This document shows, one piece after another, positions 34,680-45,453 of a stretch of DNA of 64,000 nt. The stretch's first letter is position 1. The number at the start of each line of letters is the position of its first letter. The position numbers were made by a program, and so were the translations under genes. Source of the DNA: Ustulina deusta (lineage: Eukaryota; Ascomycota; Sordariomycetes; Xylariales; Xylariaceae); the NCBI GenBank assembly GCA_023159155.1, contig JAJNNX010000010.1:868001-932000 (forward strand), written 5' to 3'. The notes below the pieces were generated by a model, which saw nothing but the letters and a program-made list of their open reading frames with translations, was not told the DNA's origin and ran no database searches.

Positions 34680-36662
34680 CTGGAGATAACTATGGGAGAG
34701 AGCGCATCATGACTCCCGGCTCAGAGTACGGAAGCAGAGTTGAGAGAGCCTTTTATGTGTTAGACCAAAACTAGAGTAGAGGGGAGTGATGTGCTGCACA
34801 GCAGAGCGCCAGGCGGAGTCCTCTTCTCGCCTAGAATCCTATAGTCATTCCTTAAGAGTTGCGAAATAAACTGTTGTTGGATAGAATTCAACCTCGATGT
34901 CTTGTGAGCCCTGTGTCTATCAGATGTACCCCGCCCGATTAGAACAGGATAGAATGAATTCGCAACGTTCAGATGAAATTTGTCTACTGCGGGGAACTGA
35001 AGACTCGTCCAGGGTTGCCAACTACCGATTCCTCTTGTGTGGATCTATTGTAGTAGGTATAGCCCAACAGGCGGATTCAAAAGACGCACGCTTGGAAACG
35101 CCATGACTGGGACCAATTGCAAACGCGCGATGGATGGTCGACGGAGCGGGATACATGCTTTATTAAGTAGTTGACGGTACACGCGACTCCAATCATTTCA
35201 CGGAGCGACAGACATCGAATCAAGCATGCCGGCACAGTGGACCGGGCCAGCTGAATCCTGCTTTCTCCTGCATGCCGCCGAGGCAGTGCAATTCTTCTGG
35301 CGGGCCATGACAACCGAGGCACGGCACTCAGGTGATGTAGACTACCGGCAGGTTAGGGACCGACTTGTCAGGCGCATCAAAAGCTTGGTTTCGCGTGTCA
35401 TCCAGGTTGGTGGGAATTTGCGAGATCTATCTGACAGGCGCCTAATTCATCCCGGATGTCATATTGCCAATTTCCTATACAAGTTTAGGCCCATGACGAC
35501 AGCACAGTGAAGGGCCGAAATACCGACTTCCTATTATTACCGGTGCCAAGTTGCACCGCCAACGTTGTAAGATGAGGAGGGTGAGCGAGACCCGTTCCGC
35601 TCTCTTCGAAGTTGGTGCGCTTGTCGATGTAGTATATGTAGTAGTGTAGATAGTGTAGATAGTGTAACCGAGTGGAATTGAGGTCCTGACGCGATAAACG
35701 CGTTTAGGGTCATATACATGCACTCTACTATACCTACTCGATCGGGATCCTCGCAATCTACGGATTCGGGATGCCACCTGCCTACTAAGTGCATACATAT
35801 CAGCACAAGCGAGCACCCCAGGCCAACTACTGCACATGTACAGTAAACTGCCAACGCCGCAGCAATGCCCCGCGATGAAGCCACATGCGGTGCACGACCC
35901 AATTCCGGCAAGAGACAGGCTCCGTCAGGCACGCTCTGGAAACAGAAAGAACTCGGCGCCACAGGCATCCCATGCCCTCATCCCATGTCTGGCGTGTTCC
36001 ACCTTCATCGTTCATCCGACAGCAATGTGAGTTCATCCTATGTTCATGCCACGCCGCCGGGAGCAGGGAAGTGTTTTGTCAGATGCGCTGGGGAGACGGA
36101 CATGGGACTCGCCGTCGTCCCACATACCGATGTCTGGTCGGCAGGCATGTTCCGTCAGATGCTCGTTGAAGACAAGTTGGAATCACAGCCCTTCCATGTT
36201 TTCGGGCGGCCGTGCGCGTGTGGTGGCGACTCTCGATGGATCGCAGACATGGGTGCCGTATGGAGGACGATGCCGTCTTCCAAATAGTAGACTGGCATGC
36301 TTGTCAACTCCGCAGCTACGTGTCATCGCCAAAGGTGAAAGACGTCCATTTTCATCCGTCACCATCCCAGATGAGGCCTATTTCCGTGGGTCGATAAGAC
36401 CCGTCAGCCAAACGGTGTTTCCACCGAGATATCGCTGACCGGGAGGGGGGGACGTGATGCGACGTCCATTTCCACCATATTGCCAAGGGTGGGTATAGGG
36501 TATAATGGATATATGGGCGGAGAAGTGGTACTTATACCCCCGAATCAACCATGCGAAGAGGGCGTGAAGAAGGACCCCGAAGACCATTCATCGCAAGCAT
36601 CGTGTCAAGCTGAATATCCTACCAGACCAGACTACATTTCGACACTCCTGCAAATCGAGAAC
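34680..36662. other. Intergenic region with unassigned small ORFs
   Basis: This 2-kb gap follows ODC. Plus ORFs at 35226-35510 (94 codons, ATG start, reads AESCFLLHAAEAVQFFWRAM) and 35865-36287 (140 codons) could be small genes, but neither shows a signal peptide, domain or typical context. They overlap ORFs in other frames. A short GTGTAGATA tandem repeat lies near 35643-35667. The final 100 bp before 36663 serve as promoter of the secreted-protein gene. Confidence 0.45.
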
Positions 36663-37217
36663 ATGCGCTTCACTACCGCCTCGCTAGTATCAGTCGGCCT
36701 TGCCGCCGTCCGAGGTCTTCCTCTCACTGGAGATACCGATCTCGTTTTGGGCTGTCGTGTAGACCTGGCTCCTACGCTCAGCCAACCTCAGAACGCCGCA
36801 TCAAACATACTCTATGGTAAGCTCGCAGGGTTTATCCCCCCCCTTTGCACTTCACCCGGTGCTCTCAGATCCGTCTGTGCGGGCTTCAACTAATCTTCAA
36901 TTCATTTCTAGGCACCCTATCAAAGTGGGTTAGCACTACAAAGGCGTCGTATTTCTCAACGGTAAGATCCAGCACGCCCGCCAACAACAAGGAAGAGTCG
37001 GGGACACCACATACTGACAACCCCGTAGAGTTACCTAGACACCCGAAACACCACCACGGCCCCCTTTTCTGTCATGTTCAAGTCCAACACGATCCCAGAC
37101 TACCTGTCTGAAGATCAACTCTCTACTGTACTTGATACTTGGATGGGAACATACCTTGTCGGCGGCGCAACGCCCACACACGACGATTATGCCATCACAG
37201 GGGTTGCGTGCTCCTAA
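36663..37217 (+). CDS. Small secreted protein, 130 residues, two cysteines
   Basis: Three exons, 36663..36816, 36912..36961 and 37029..37217, encode 130 residues. No continuous ORF covers it; I assembled it from splice sites (GTAAGC...TTTCTAG, GTAAGA...CCGTAG) that keep phase and turn three fragments into one frame. The N-terminus MRFTTASLVSVGLAAVRG is a signal peptide, with cleavage likely before or near LPLTGD. The mature part is about 110 residues and has only two cysteines: C31 in LGCRVD and C129 just before the C-terminal serine. A single disulfide could therefore tie the two ends. Middle segments are GTLSKWVSTTKASYFST and SYLDTRNTTTAPFSVMFKSN, with an acidic end (THDDYAITGVACS). Unrecognised family. 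Size and layout resemble fungal secreted effector-like or cell-surface proteins, but that is inference. Confidence 0.72.
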
Positions 37218-37679
37218 GGGCGAGCACGGAGGGATAATATGTTAGGCAGGCACTCTTTTTATCCAACCTCCTATTCGCCGGACAGGGATTTCCATGACTG
37301 GGTGTAACGTCCACAGACAGAGTAACATGGGTTACACGCGGCGGCCACTTACACTATCTATGAATAGTCTTTCACTAATTAACTTATTAATGCAATTATT
37401 TGGCTTTTTCTATGGTATTGTTTTTTGTGGTTCACAATGACTGATGTTGTGCTGCTCTCGTCAACAAAGAATGAGAAAAACGAGAAGAATACGTGAAAGC
37501 CTTTGGTGTGTGCCTTGATACAACCAGGCGAATAAGTGCATAAATATTTGAGTCAAGTTTGCAAAAACTATGGTAGAATTCAGAGCGAAGTCCTCATACC
37601 ACGACAAACACCATTAACCCGCCGTGATTCGTTCTATTCCAAGGCAAGTATTTTCCCACCTCACCCCCAAGCCCTCGAG
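37218..37679. other. Intergenic region
   Basis: This 460-bp gap lies between the secreted-protein gene and the acidic-tailed orphan. An open frame continues upstream of the chosen ATG to 37536 but has no ATG codon there. Presumed 3' UTR and promoter only. Confidence 0.5.
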
Positions 37680-38345
37680 ATGAGTTCCCAATTACACCTT
37701 TTGAAATCCAACGCCGTGGTCTGCGCCCCAACGGCCGAAGCATCCTTCTATGTGATAGACGTGACCAATCCAGACTCGGGCTGCCGGATTTCGATTGCCG
37801 CAACGAAGCCGTTGCCGGACACCCTCCGCCTCGGCCCTGCGCACCCGGACTGGGAAAAGCTGATGCCCCAACCGAAAGACTACGTATGGTTCAGTCACGT
37901 CACGAAGACGTGTGGCTGCGCGGACTTGGCAAAGTCGGAGAAAACCCTCTTCGAAACCTGGCAACGCATCCACATGCATCTCCGGCACCAACTCGACGAT
38001 AACGCGTCCTACGCCTTTTATCCCGAGTTTGAGTATGAGGTTGGCGAGGCCCTCGCTCACGCCTCACTGGTTGCTAGCTTAGCACTGGGAATCCCAGTCC
38101 CCGAATGCTATGATTCTCTATTGGGGTTATTCGGCGCCCGGAATCCTCAGAGACCGTGGGAGACGGAGACAGAGGACGGGGACGATGCGGATTTGACTGA
38201 TACTGCCGATGATAGTGATGATAGCGATGATGTCGATGGTCCTGATGGTACTGATGATCTTGATGATCCTGATGATGGTACTGATGCTGGTACTGATGAT
38301 TATGCTGATTCTTATGGTTATGATTCTGATGCTCATCAAGATTAG
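37680..38345 (+). CDS. Orphan protein with long acidic tail
   Basis: A single exon from ATG 37680 encodes 221 residues; upstream in-frame sequence lacks ATG. No family is recognised. Residues 1-155 look globular, with several cysteines (C15, C35, C78, C80, C143) and segments such as EASFYVIDVTNPDSGCRIS, LRLGPAHPDWEKLMPQP and KDYVWFSHVTKTCGC. From residue 161 the chain becomes almost purely Asp/Gly/Thr/Ser (DDSDDSDDVDGPDGTDD), encoded by imperfect GAT-rich repeats that have probably grown by slippage. No signal peptide is seen. Location and role unknown. The strong codon-level repetition makes the tail length likely to vary between strains. Confidence 0.6.
   Translation: MSSQLHLLKSNAVVCAPTAEASFYVIDVTNPDSGCRISIAATKPLPDTLRLGPAHPDWEKLMPQPKDYVWFSHVTKTCGCADLAKSEKTLFETWQRIHMHLRHQLDDNASYAFYPEFEYEVGEALAHASLVASLALGIPVPECYDSLLGLFGARNPQRPWETETEDGDDADLTDTADDSDDSDDVDGPDGTDDLDDPDDGTDAGTDDYADSYGYDSDAHQD
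38190..38330 (+). repeat. GATGAT-type imperfect repeat inside CDS
   Basis: The coding strand is a chain of GAT, GGT and ACT triplets, for example GATGATAGTGATGATAGC. It encodes the acidic tail of the orphan and keeps frame throughout. Confidence 0.75.
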
Positions 38346-39131
38346 CAGTTCTCGGTAGCTTTTAAGACCAACTATTCTAGATAATTACTAATTGAGAGAT
38401 TTTTTTCTATCTCCCTCCTCGCCATCCACGTAGCCCCCCGACCACAAAACCTATGCTACCACGTAAGTCTGATAAGTTAGGGATTGAAGACTTACTTCAC
38501 CGGCAACTCCTCTTCGGTCTAGACACGAGACCTGGCGATTGAATTCATGTTCGGAATCGCGATGCCGCGCAAGTCGTTGCCAAGCCCCGGGGAAACCTGG
38601 GCGCTGAAGAAGGATCCGCTAGACGAGGAGAGGATCCGGGGGCACAGTCTCCTTCCTCTACACCAACAACGTGCTTCGCAGCCAAGTTTTCAAAAGAAGT
38701 TGAGCCATAGTGTAGCGTACTCAGCCAGCAATATAAATTGATATTTACCATTTCCAGGGCAGATCCCCCCCGCACATTTACTTCGGGACGTGATGGCGCT
38801 GGACAGTAGTATCATTTGCCGGCACCAATCACGCCTCGTGCGACTATTTTGCCGAAGCTTTTCGTATATTGATAAAGCAACATAGTTGGCACTGCCGACA
38901 AAGTGCCTTCACACCGAATACATGTATCGGCGATCCTATAGCTTGTGCTGGACCCTCCTGCTCCTTTTTTTCCTAAATATGGCACCTCTGCCAGATTGAA
39001 TGTTGTTATTGTTGTAGTAGGGCACCACATGAGACGAGTCCCGTGAGTTATCGTACCTAGATACATTTACTTACCTTGTAGTACCGAGCGAGAAGAGAAA
39101 GAAAAAGAATAAGAAAAGACAATCCATCACG
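38346..39131. other. Intergenic region
   Basis: This 0.8-kb gap holds no supported gene. The last 60 bases before ATG 39132 are purine-rich (GAGAAGAGAAAGAAAAAG), a likely leader of the dehydrogenase gene. Confidence 0.5.
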
Positions 39132-40759
39132 ATGCGTCTGCTAGGAATCGTCTCGGGTTTCACCGCCCTGCTCGGCGCAGGTATGTTATTATTATCCCTT
39201 CTCTCTCCCAATATTACGCACGGTCCCTAATTCAAAGTGCCTGCTGCCATAGGCCAAGTCCAGGCTGAGGTGACGCAGTTACCGTTGCCGACGAGCTGCA
39301 CTGGGGTTGCCAGCCTGCGGTTCCCGGGGACGGTTGCGTCGGGGTGGTCGGTGATGAAGATCGCGGGCGGGCTGAGGGGCGTGAGGACGGTGACGTGGGA
39401 CATCAACGGACACATGTTGGTCGCGGAGGCGGGCAAGGGCATCTCGGTGCACACGTTCGGCGACAACGGGTGCATCAACAGCACCAGCACGCTCATCAGC
39501 AACGTGCAGCTGAACCACGGCCTGGCCCTCACGCCCGACAGCACGACGTTGTACGCGAGCGGCGAGCGATCCGTCTGGTCGTGGACCTACGACCCTGTCG
39601 CCCGCACCGTCAGCAACCAGAAGACCGTCATCACGGGCATGGACTCGGGCATCCACTCGACCAGGAATGTCATGGTGGTCAAGTCCCAGCCCAACATGGT
39701 TCTCGTCCAGGTGGGCTCCAACGCCAATCTCGACATGCAGGCGGCGCAGCCGGCCACCGGCCGCGCCATCATCAAGATCTTCGACATGAGCACCGCCCCG
39801 GCGACCGGACACAACTACAAGACGGCCGGCGAGGTGTTTGCCTACGGTTTGAGAAACGAGATTGGCTTTGTCCAAGACCCGGCTGGCGTCGTATGGGGCG
39901 TCGAGAACAGCGGCGACGTGCGTATATATACCTCCCCCGCCCGCTCTGACGTGCTGACACCAACGGAATGTATTATTACCACAGGACTTCAGGCTCAACA
40001 ACCAGGACATCCACACCGATAATCCCGCAGAGAAGCTAAACAACCGTAAGTTCTCTCTCTCTCTCTCTCATCATCATCCCATAGATGAAAAAAAGGACGT
40101 CGCGCTAAATGCCCGAGCCACTAATAATTTTTATCAGTGGGCGACCCCCTAACCGCCCGAAACAGCTGGTACGGGTATCCGACGTGCTTCACGGTGTGGA
40201 GCCCGCTCAACGGGCTGAAGACGGGGAGCCAGTTCATGCTGGCGGCGGGCAACGGGGTGTCGAGCGACGTGGACTGCGCGAGCAAGTCGACGGCGCCGCG
40301 GCTGAGCTTCCAGGCGCACAGCGCGCCCATCTGGAACGCCTTCGACGCCAACGCGACCAACATGTACGTGACGTTCCACGGGTCGTGGGACCGCCAGCCG
40401 CCGACGGGTTTCAAGGTGGTCGAGGTGCCCTTCACGCGGCTCGCGAGCGGCGCCTACGACCCCGTCGCCGCCGCCGACAGCACCGCCGGCTACAAGGACA
40501 TCTTCTCCGCCCCGAACCCCGCCGGCTGCACGGCGAACGGGCTGACGCAGAGCAACTGCATCCGGCTCACCGCCGCTGCCTGGTAAGCAAAAGCCGAGCT
40601 ATCATAATTTGCATCATCATTTCATTTCATCAGTTCATCAAGTGTGGTTCATCGCTAATCATGGATTCACTACTCCTTAGGGACCCGGCTGGACGTGGCC
40701 TCTTTGTCGGGAGCGACAATGCCGCCGAGGGCGAGATCTACATTCTGTCTAAGAAGTGA
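39132..40759 (+). CDS. Secreted PQQ-type sugar dehydrogenase (sorbosone/pyranose dehydrogenase-like, AA12)
   Basis: Five exons, 39132..39180, 39253..39917, 39985..40045, 40138..40582 and 40681..40759, encode 432 residues. The fold expected is a six-bladed beta-propeller that oxidises sugars with pyrroloquinoline quinone; fungal members (CAZy AA12) act outside the cell and can feed electrons to polysaccharide monooxygenases. The signal peptide is MRLLGIVSGFTALLGAGQVQA. Family-like segments are GLRGVRTVTWDINGHMLVAE, NHGLALTPD, VFAYGLRNEIGFVQDP, VWGVENSGD, DNPAEKLN, WYGYPTCF, YVTFHGSWDR and the C-terminal GLFVGSDNAAEGEIYILS. All introns are GT-AG and restore phase. Third-position GC is high in exons 2 and 4. 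Substrate cannot be assigned. An alternative label is L-sorbosone dehydrogenase. Confidence 0.87.
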
Positions 40760-42068
40760 TCCGTCATCATTCCTCCAATGATAATATCAACAACGGCCTG
40801 GTTGGTGTTGGGAGATGGTGAAAAGGAGTCTATTATTTTTTGAGCCATGTGTGCTCTCGAAATTGCCAAGCAAGGAGCATGATGCACATCGTGGGTTAAG
40901 TTTGTGTCTAGGAGTAGTTAGTTCCTATGAAAGCCAAATTCCACAATAGTGTTCACAGAGATTGTTAATCACTGCCTGTTTTTTTTTTTTTCAAATGGTT
41001 AAACCCTCAACTTAGCTTATATTGAACTCATGCTATGACGCGTAAGGGCGAAGAGAGATAAGTGCAGCGCCAGAGCGAACATGATTGATATGCCAGACAT
41101 CCGTCTCTATACTCACTATTATCACAATCTATATGCAGGGAAGAATGAGACCGCACTATTATGAACGAAATTCTCAATGGTTAGCAACACGATTATCCTG
41201 GGAACATGTTATCTCATTGGCATGCCGGCTATTAGGTAGGTACCTAGAGATGACGAAGCCCAAAAGCCGATGGTGCCCATACGGATGCATGGTTCCCCAA
41301 ACTTGGTAGAGAGGCCAAAACGAATAAAATTAAAAGACCAGCTGTCTAGATTCAAACAAAGAGCTCATACCTAAAATGGGCACATGCAGAGGACGAAAAA
41401 AAAAAAGCCAGGAAAAAAAGGTGAGAGAATTTTGTGGTAGCCTCTCGCCAGTAACCCACCATTGGACCGGAAAATGTTATGGGCCAAAAGAGTTGCAGTT
41501 TCCTTGAACATTACTGTGCTAGTCGGCAATTTATCACGTGAGAACGGTAAATAAAAGGATACTGGATTATGACACTCGAGTTATGCTAAGTCCTAGCTGT
41601 GATCATTATAGACATTGATCCGTTGCTGTCAGACGGGGTGGGTAGAATACTGGTCTTCAGGTCTGCAGTAAACGCAAATCTTACCCAAGTTAGACAATTT
41701 GTGGGCTTTCACGGATAGTACTGAAGAGAATGGTCAAGAGTTCGCCTTTGTCATGGGAATCGTCCATTCGCGCCCACTGCTCCCACTTACGGGCAAATCA
41801 TAACTAGAGTTGATGCTAATGCCAGCACTGCTGAGCCTATTTTCATCGGGCTATATTTCAGCAATCACCCCTACTCTTTCTTCGGGGTACATCAAGACAT
41901 TGATCAGGTAACTAAACTCATCTTTGCGACAGAACCTGGTCTACCGGCCTCCTACCTCCTCCCCTCTTCAATTCACCGGAGTAAACTCTCTCTATTCATC
42001 CATCACTCAAGTTCCTAGCGTGTGTGAGGTTGACGTGGAAATTCAGGTACCTCATTAGATCCCTAGTT
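40760..42068. other. Convergent intergenic region
   Basis: This 1.3-kb gap lies between the 3' ends of the dehydrogenase and the AAA ATPase. It contains poly-A/T runs (40979-40992 and 41396-41420) and scattered GTAGGTACCTAG words. No gene is supported. Confidence 0.5.
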
Positions 42069-44277
42069 CTAGCTCTTGTATCCATGGATCTGTAGAACTG
42101 CCTCGAGGTGCTGAAACCCCAATTTCTCGTCCTTGTGCAAAGCTAGAAGAGTGGCAGACTTCAGAACATTCTTGATCACGCGTCCGTTAAGGTCGAGTTT
42201 CTCTAGCTTAGCCAAATCTGTGTCGGAAACATTGTGACCGCCTTGCTGGCGATCCAGAAACCCTTTCCACACCGTCCTTCGCGCCGCTTCATCTAGATCA
42301 GGGTACGCGAGACGAAAGTGGATTCTACTGTTGAACGCCTCATCCATGTTCTTGACACGGTTGGTCGTGAGGAACAGAAGCCCTTCGTAGTATTCGAGCT
42401 TGCGCAGGAAGATCGACACGATTTGATTCCTTTCCAGATCACACGCACCACGCGCTTCAAGGAAGACGTCGCATTCGTCCAGGAGCAATATCGCGTTCCA
42501 TTTCGCCACCTTGTTTAGGATTTGTGTGAGGCCTGCCTCAATGTCATTGGAGAAGATACCGAGGTCGCCGGCGCCCATCGTGTATAATGGTACTTGCAAA
42601 TGTTCCGCCACGGACTCAGCTGTTAGGGTCTTCCCAATACCAGGTCCGCCCGATAAAAGGATAATGATACCCCGTCCCTTACCAGCAATGACATCGTCGA
42701 AGACATGCTTTTTTCTAACCTGAGTTTGCGCGATGGCGAGTATTAGCGATTTGTGACCTTCAGGCAGGACAAGAGAACTGAAGGCGTCATTGTTGAAAAC
42801 TATATCGCTGACAGAGTCGATGAAGAATTGGAGCCACAGCTTCTCTCGCAGAGCATAACCACGGATAATCGGTGTGCATAAAAGGAGCTGCTCCTCTGTA
42901 AGTGGGCGACGCTGTTGTACCATGGGAGCCTCCTGGCATCCGTCGTCGACCTCTGAGGAATATTCAGACCACTGGTCATCATAATCCTTGAGTTGAACCC
43001 TGAGCCCGGTCTGAACACGATCGAGTGCTCTAAGGCAAGGTTGATCGGCAGTATTCGAATTTCGATACGCATTACAATCGGTTATAATGCGGCCATCGAC
43101 CGTTACCATCGAAGGCCCGCGGTGAGTAATTTTCACGGCCTGTCCCTTATACGACTTGTAATGATAGCCAGCAAGCATTTCAAACAGTCGGCCTCGAGCG
43201 ATGAGCGCCTCCTTCATGCCTTCCCCATCAGGGTGGTAGGACAAGGGGAAGTATTCTAGGTTGCTGATAGGTATTGTGCCCTGGAAAGCTGTGATGAGAT
43301 GCGGCGACACATCGTATCCGAATCGCGAACCATTCCAATCCACCCATTCACATTTAAGCTGGAAGCATAGGCCTAAGATTTTATGTTCAATAAACTGGCC
43401 GGAGACTAGGCGCATAGCCGCAGGTTTACCGAATTGGTTTGCGTAGACTAAGCATCCTGGCGGAAAGATGGACCAGATCTGCTCGAAGGCCACCACCTTG
43501 TTCTTGGTATAATCATCGGTTGCGGTAATAACATCCTTTAGCTCGTCATACAAGACGTCCTTTAGCAATGTGAGATGGTTCTTTGTTTCTTCGTCCTGCT
43601 CGCGGTTCAACGCCTCGACAAGCTGCTGCCGACGGTGAACAAAAGGCGTGAAGGGTGCGCAAAAGATAAGTCGCGAAAGGGTAGTCGTGACACCCGGGTA
43701 GTCTTTTAGTACGTCGTGTAGGACATTCTTCCTGCCAACCCTCTGGGTCAGTAATCATTATTTCAATCGCAATGTGACTGTTCCGAAACCGCGAGAGGGT
43801 TCCAAGACATGATCTTGGCTCGAAAAGGGAGCCTTTGTACTCTAACTTTTTGCCAAAAACGAGAAGAAAATGATTTCGAGAGAATTTCTTACAGGAGTGG
43901 ACTTTGAATAACAATGCTATCAATCTCCAGCTTCTTGCGTGAGTCGTCACTCTTTTCTACTCGACATTAGCATCGTATAATACCAGAGGCGTGGACAAAA
44001 GGGTTGACTTACTGTTGCGAACTAGAAATGCATATTTCTCTGTTTGTTTGCCTTCAGCAGCTTCGTCAAGGCCATCTGGGAGTTCATCTGTCCAAGTAGC
44101 TTTGTTACGCTTGTCAAGCGTCAGATACAGGTCCTTCTTCTCACAGACCATACCAACTCTCTGTTTTCCGCCTATGCACCCCCCGGATTTTGTCTGATCG
44201 TCACTGTTTTCCAGACCAGCGTTTTCCATCCCGTCATGCGCAGCTGCGGATAGAGAGGCTTTGTTATCGCTAGCCAT
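42069..44277 (-). CDS. DUF7025-like AAA+ ATPase
   Basis: Three exons, complement(42069..43731, 43893..43956, 44013..44277), encode 663 residues. The C-terminal third is an AAA+ module: Walker A GGPGIGKT (residues 471-478), Walker B ILLLDECD (524-531), sensor-like FLTTNR, and an arginine region DEAFNSRIHFRLAYPDL. The N-terminal half, with PPGCLVYANQFGKPAAMRL and SNLEYFPLSYHP, has the look of the DUF7025 region common to a large, fast-expanding group of fungal AAA proteins of unknown role. The 64-nt middle exon (KKSDDSRKKLEIDSIVIQSP) was found by its splice sites (branch TGCTAATG, acceptor GAGTAG) and fits the family linker. There is no signal peptide. The unfoldase or remodelling activity is inferred from the fold only. 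Confidence 0.88.
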
Positions 44278-45453
44278 GTTTGGTGACAGGGGAAGGATTG
44301 GTTAGGATGAAGATCAAATGATGGGAGTTGCTGAGAGCTAGCGAGTAGGTACAATAGGTTTGAACCAAATCGAATGGTAACTACCTAGGTAGCGTAGCGG
44401 GATGGAAACAAGAGGACGATAAAGGGTCAGTTGAGGGCGTTTCGGGGGGGGGTATATGAGAAGGTGTAATGCGGGAAGGGAAGCACTTGGGTAGAATACC
44501 ATGTAGCTCCTACCGAGGGAGGTAACATACGTACATGTACCTTGGATGGCAAACGGAGGAAGGCGTAGACGGTTCATATGGCCCAGGGATTTACACGTAC
44601 TTTCCACCTTTCTGCTAGCAGAGGCTCCTGCCGAGGTGATGTTTTCATCTAATATGCTTCGGTATACACAGCCTTAGTGCCTATTAGGTAGCTAAAGATA
44701 CCAAATCACCCCTATAATCCCGAGATAACCCATCATAGCTCTCGACTACACACTAAAAGCTATGTTTATAAACGAGGAGTTGCACCGGCTTGTTTCTGAA
44801 TCCTTTGTTTCTACTATGTGTTGTTGGCCATTAGTTGCCAACGACTTGGTGCAGAGCCTCACAGGCGGGCCAGGCAGGACCAGGCAAGACCAGGCAAGAC
44901 CAGGCAGCTACTCCCCAGTGGCGGGCCTTTCTCACTGCACATGTGGTTAGGAGCAATAGGTACTATATGGTCTGAAATCAATGCCCTCCTCTTATTGGTT
45001 CAGTCACAAAGAAAGATGTGGATACTGCAAATGAGGTAGGTAGGTAGGTACCTTGTGTGAGCTAAATATTGATAAAAGGTACCTGTCTTCCTTCGCCACC
45101 ACTCATTAGTGTGGCTGGATGCCTAAGACTTAGATCCCTAGATACCAGTGCAAAGTCTTCCCTCTCTTCTTTCCAGAGCAACCTTAAGCTTCATGGCGCA
45201 CTATGCCAACTCCCCATCGCCAGATATCCCTTAATCATCACTCCATACAAAGTCTTCCATGGCCTCCTTAAATCCGAAATGCTACCCCCCCTGATATGTC
45301 AGATCGCTGCGTAACGCTGGGGGCTTCATGAAAAGAAATACCTATCACCTTTCCCCATGGCCTTCTGCGCCTATCAATATGCCTGGCAGAGATACCGACT
45401 CGAATATTTCGGTACCTCGTAGTCTGATGTAGAGTGGCATTACTACTGACCAC
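44278..45453. other. Intergenic region with short repeats
   Basis: This 1.2-kb gap lies between two minus-strand genes. It includes an imperfect 10-bp tandem repeat (44871-44907) and TACCTAGGTA-type words (for example 44383-44394, 45034-45053). No gene is supported. Confidence 0.5.
44871..44907. repeat. Minisatellite, unit CAGGCAAGAC
   Basis: Three full 10-bp units and one partial unit follow one another (CAGGCAGGAC, then CAGGCAAGAC twice, then CAGGCAG). Noncoding and likely variable in copy number. Confidence 0.85.

Noticed and set aside
39279..40043. 254-codon minus ORF over the sugar dehydrogenase
   Set aside because: It is a GC-rich shadow frame; the plus strand encodes a recognisable family with signal peptide and introns.
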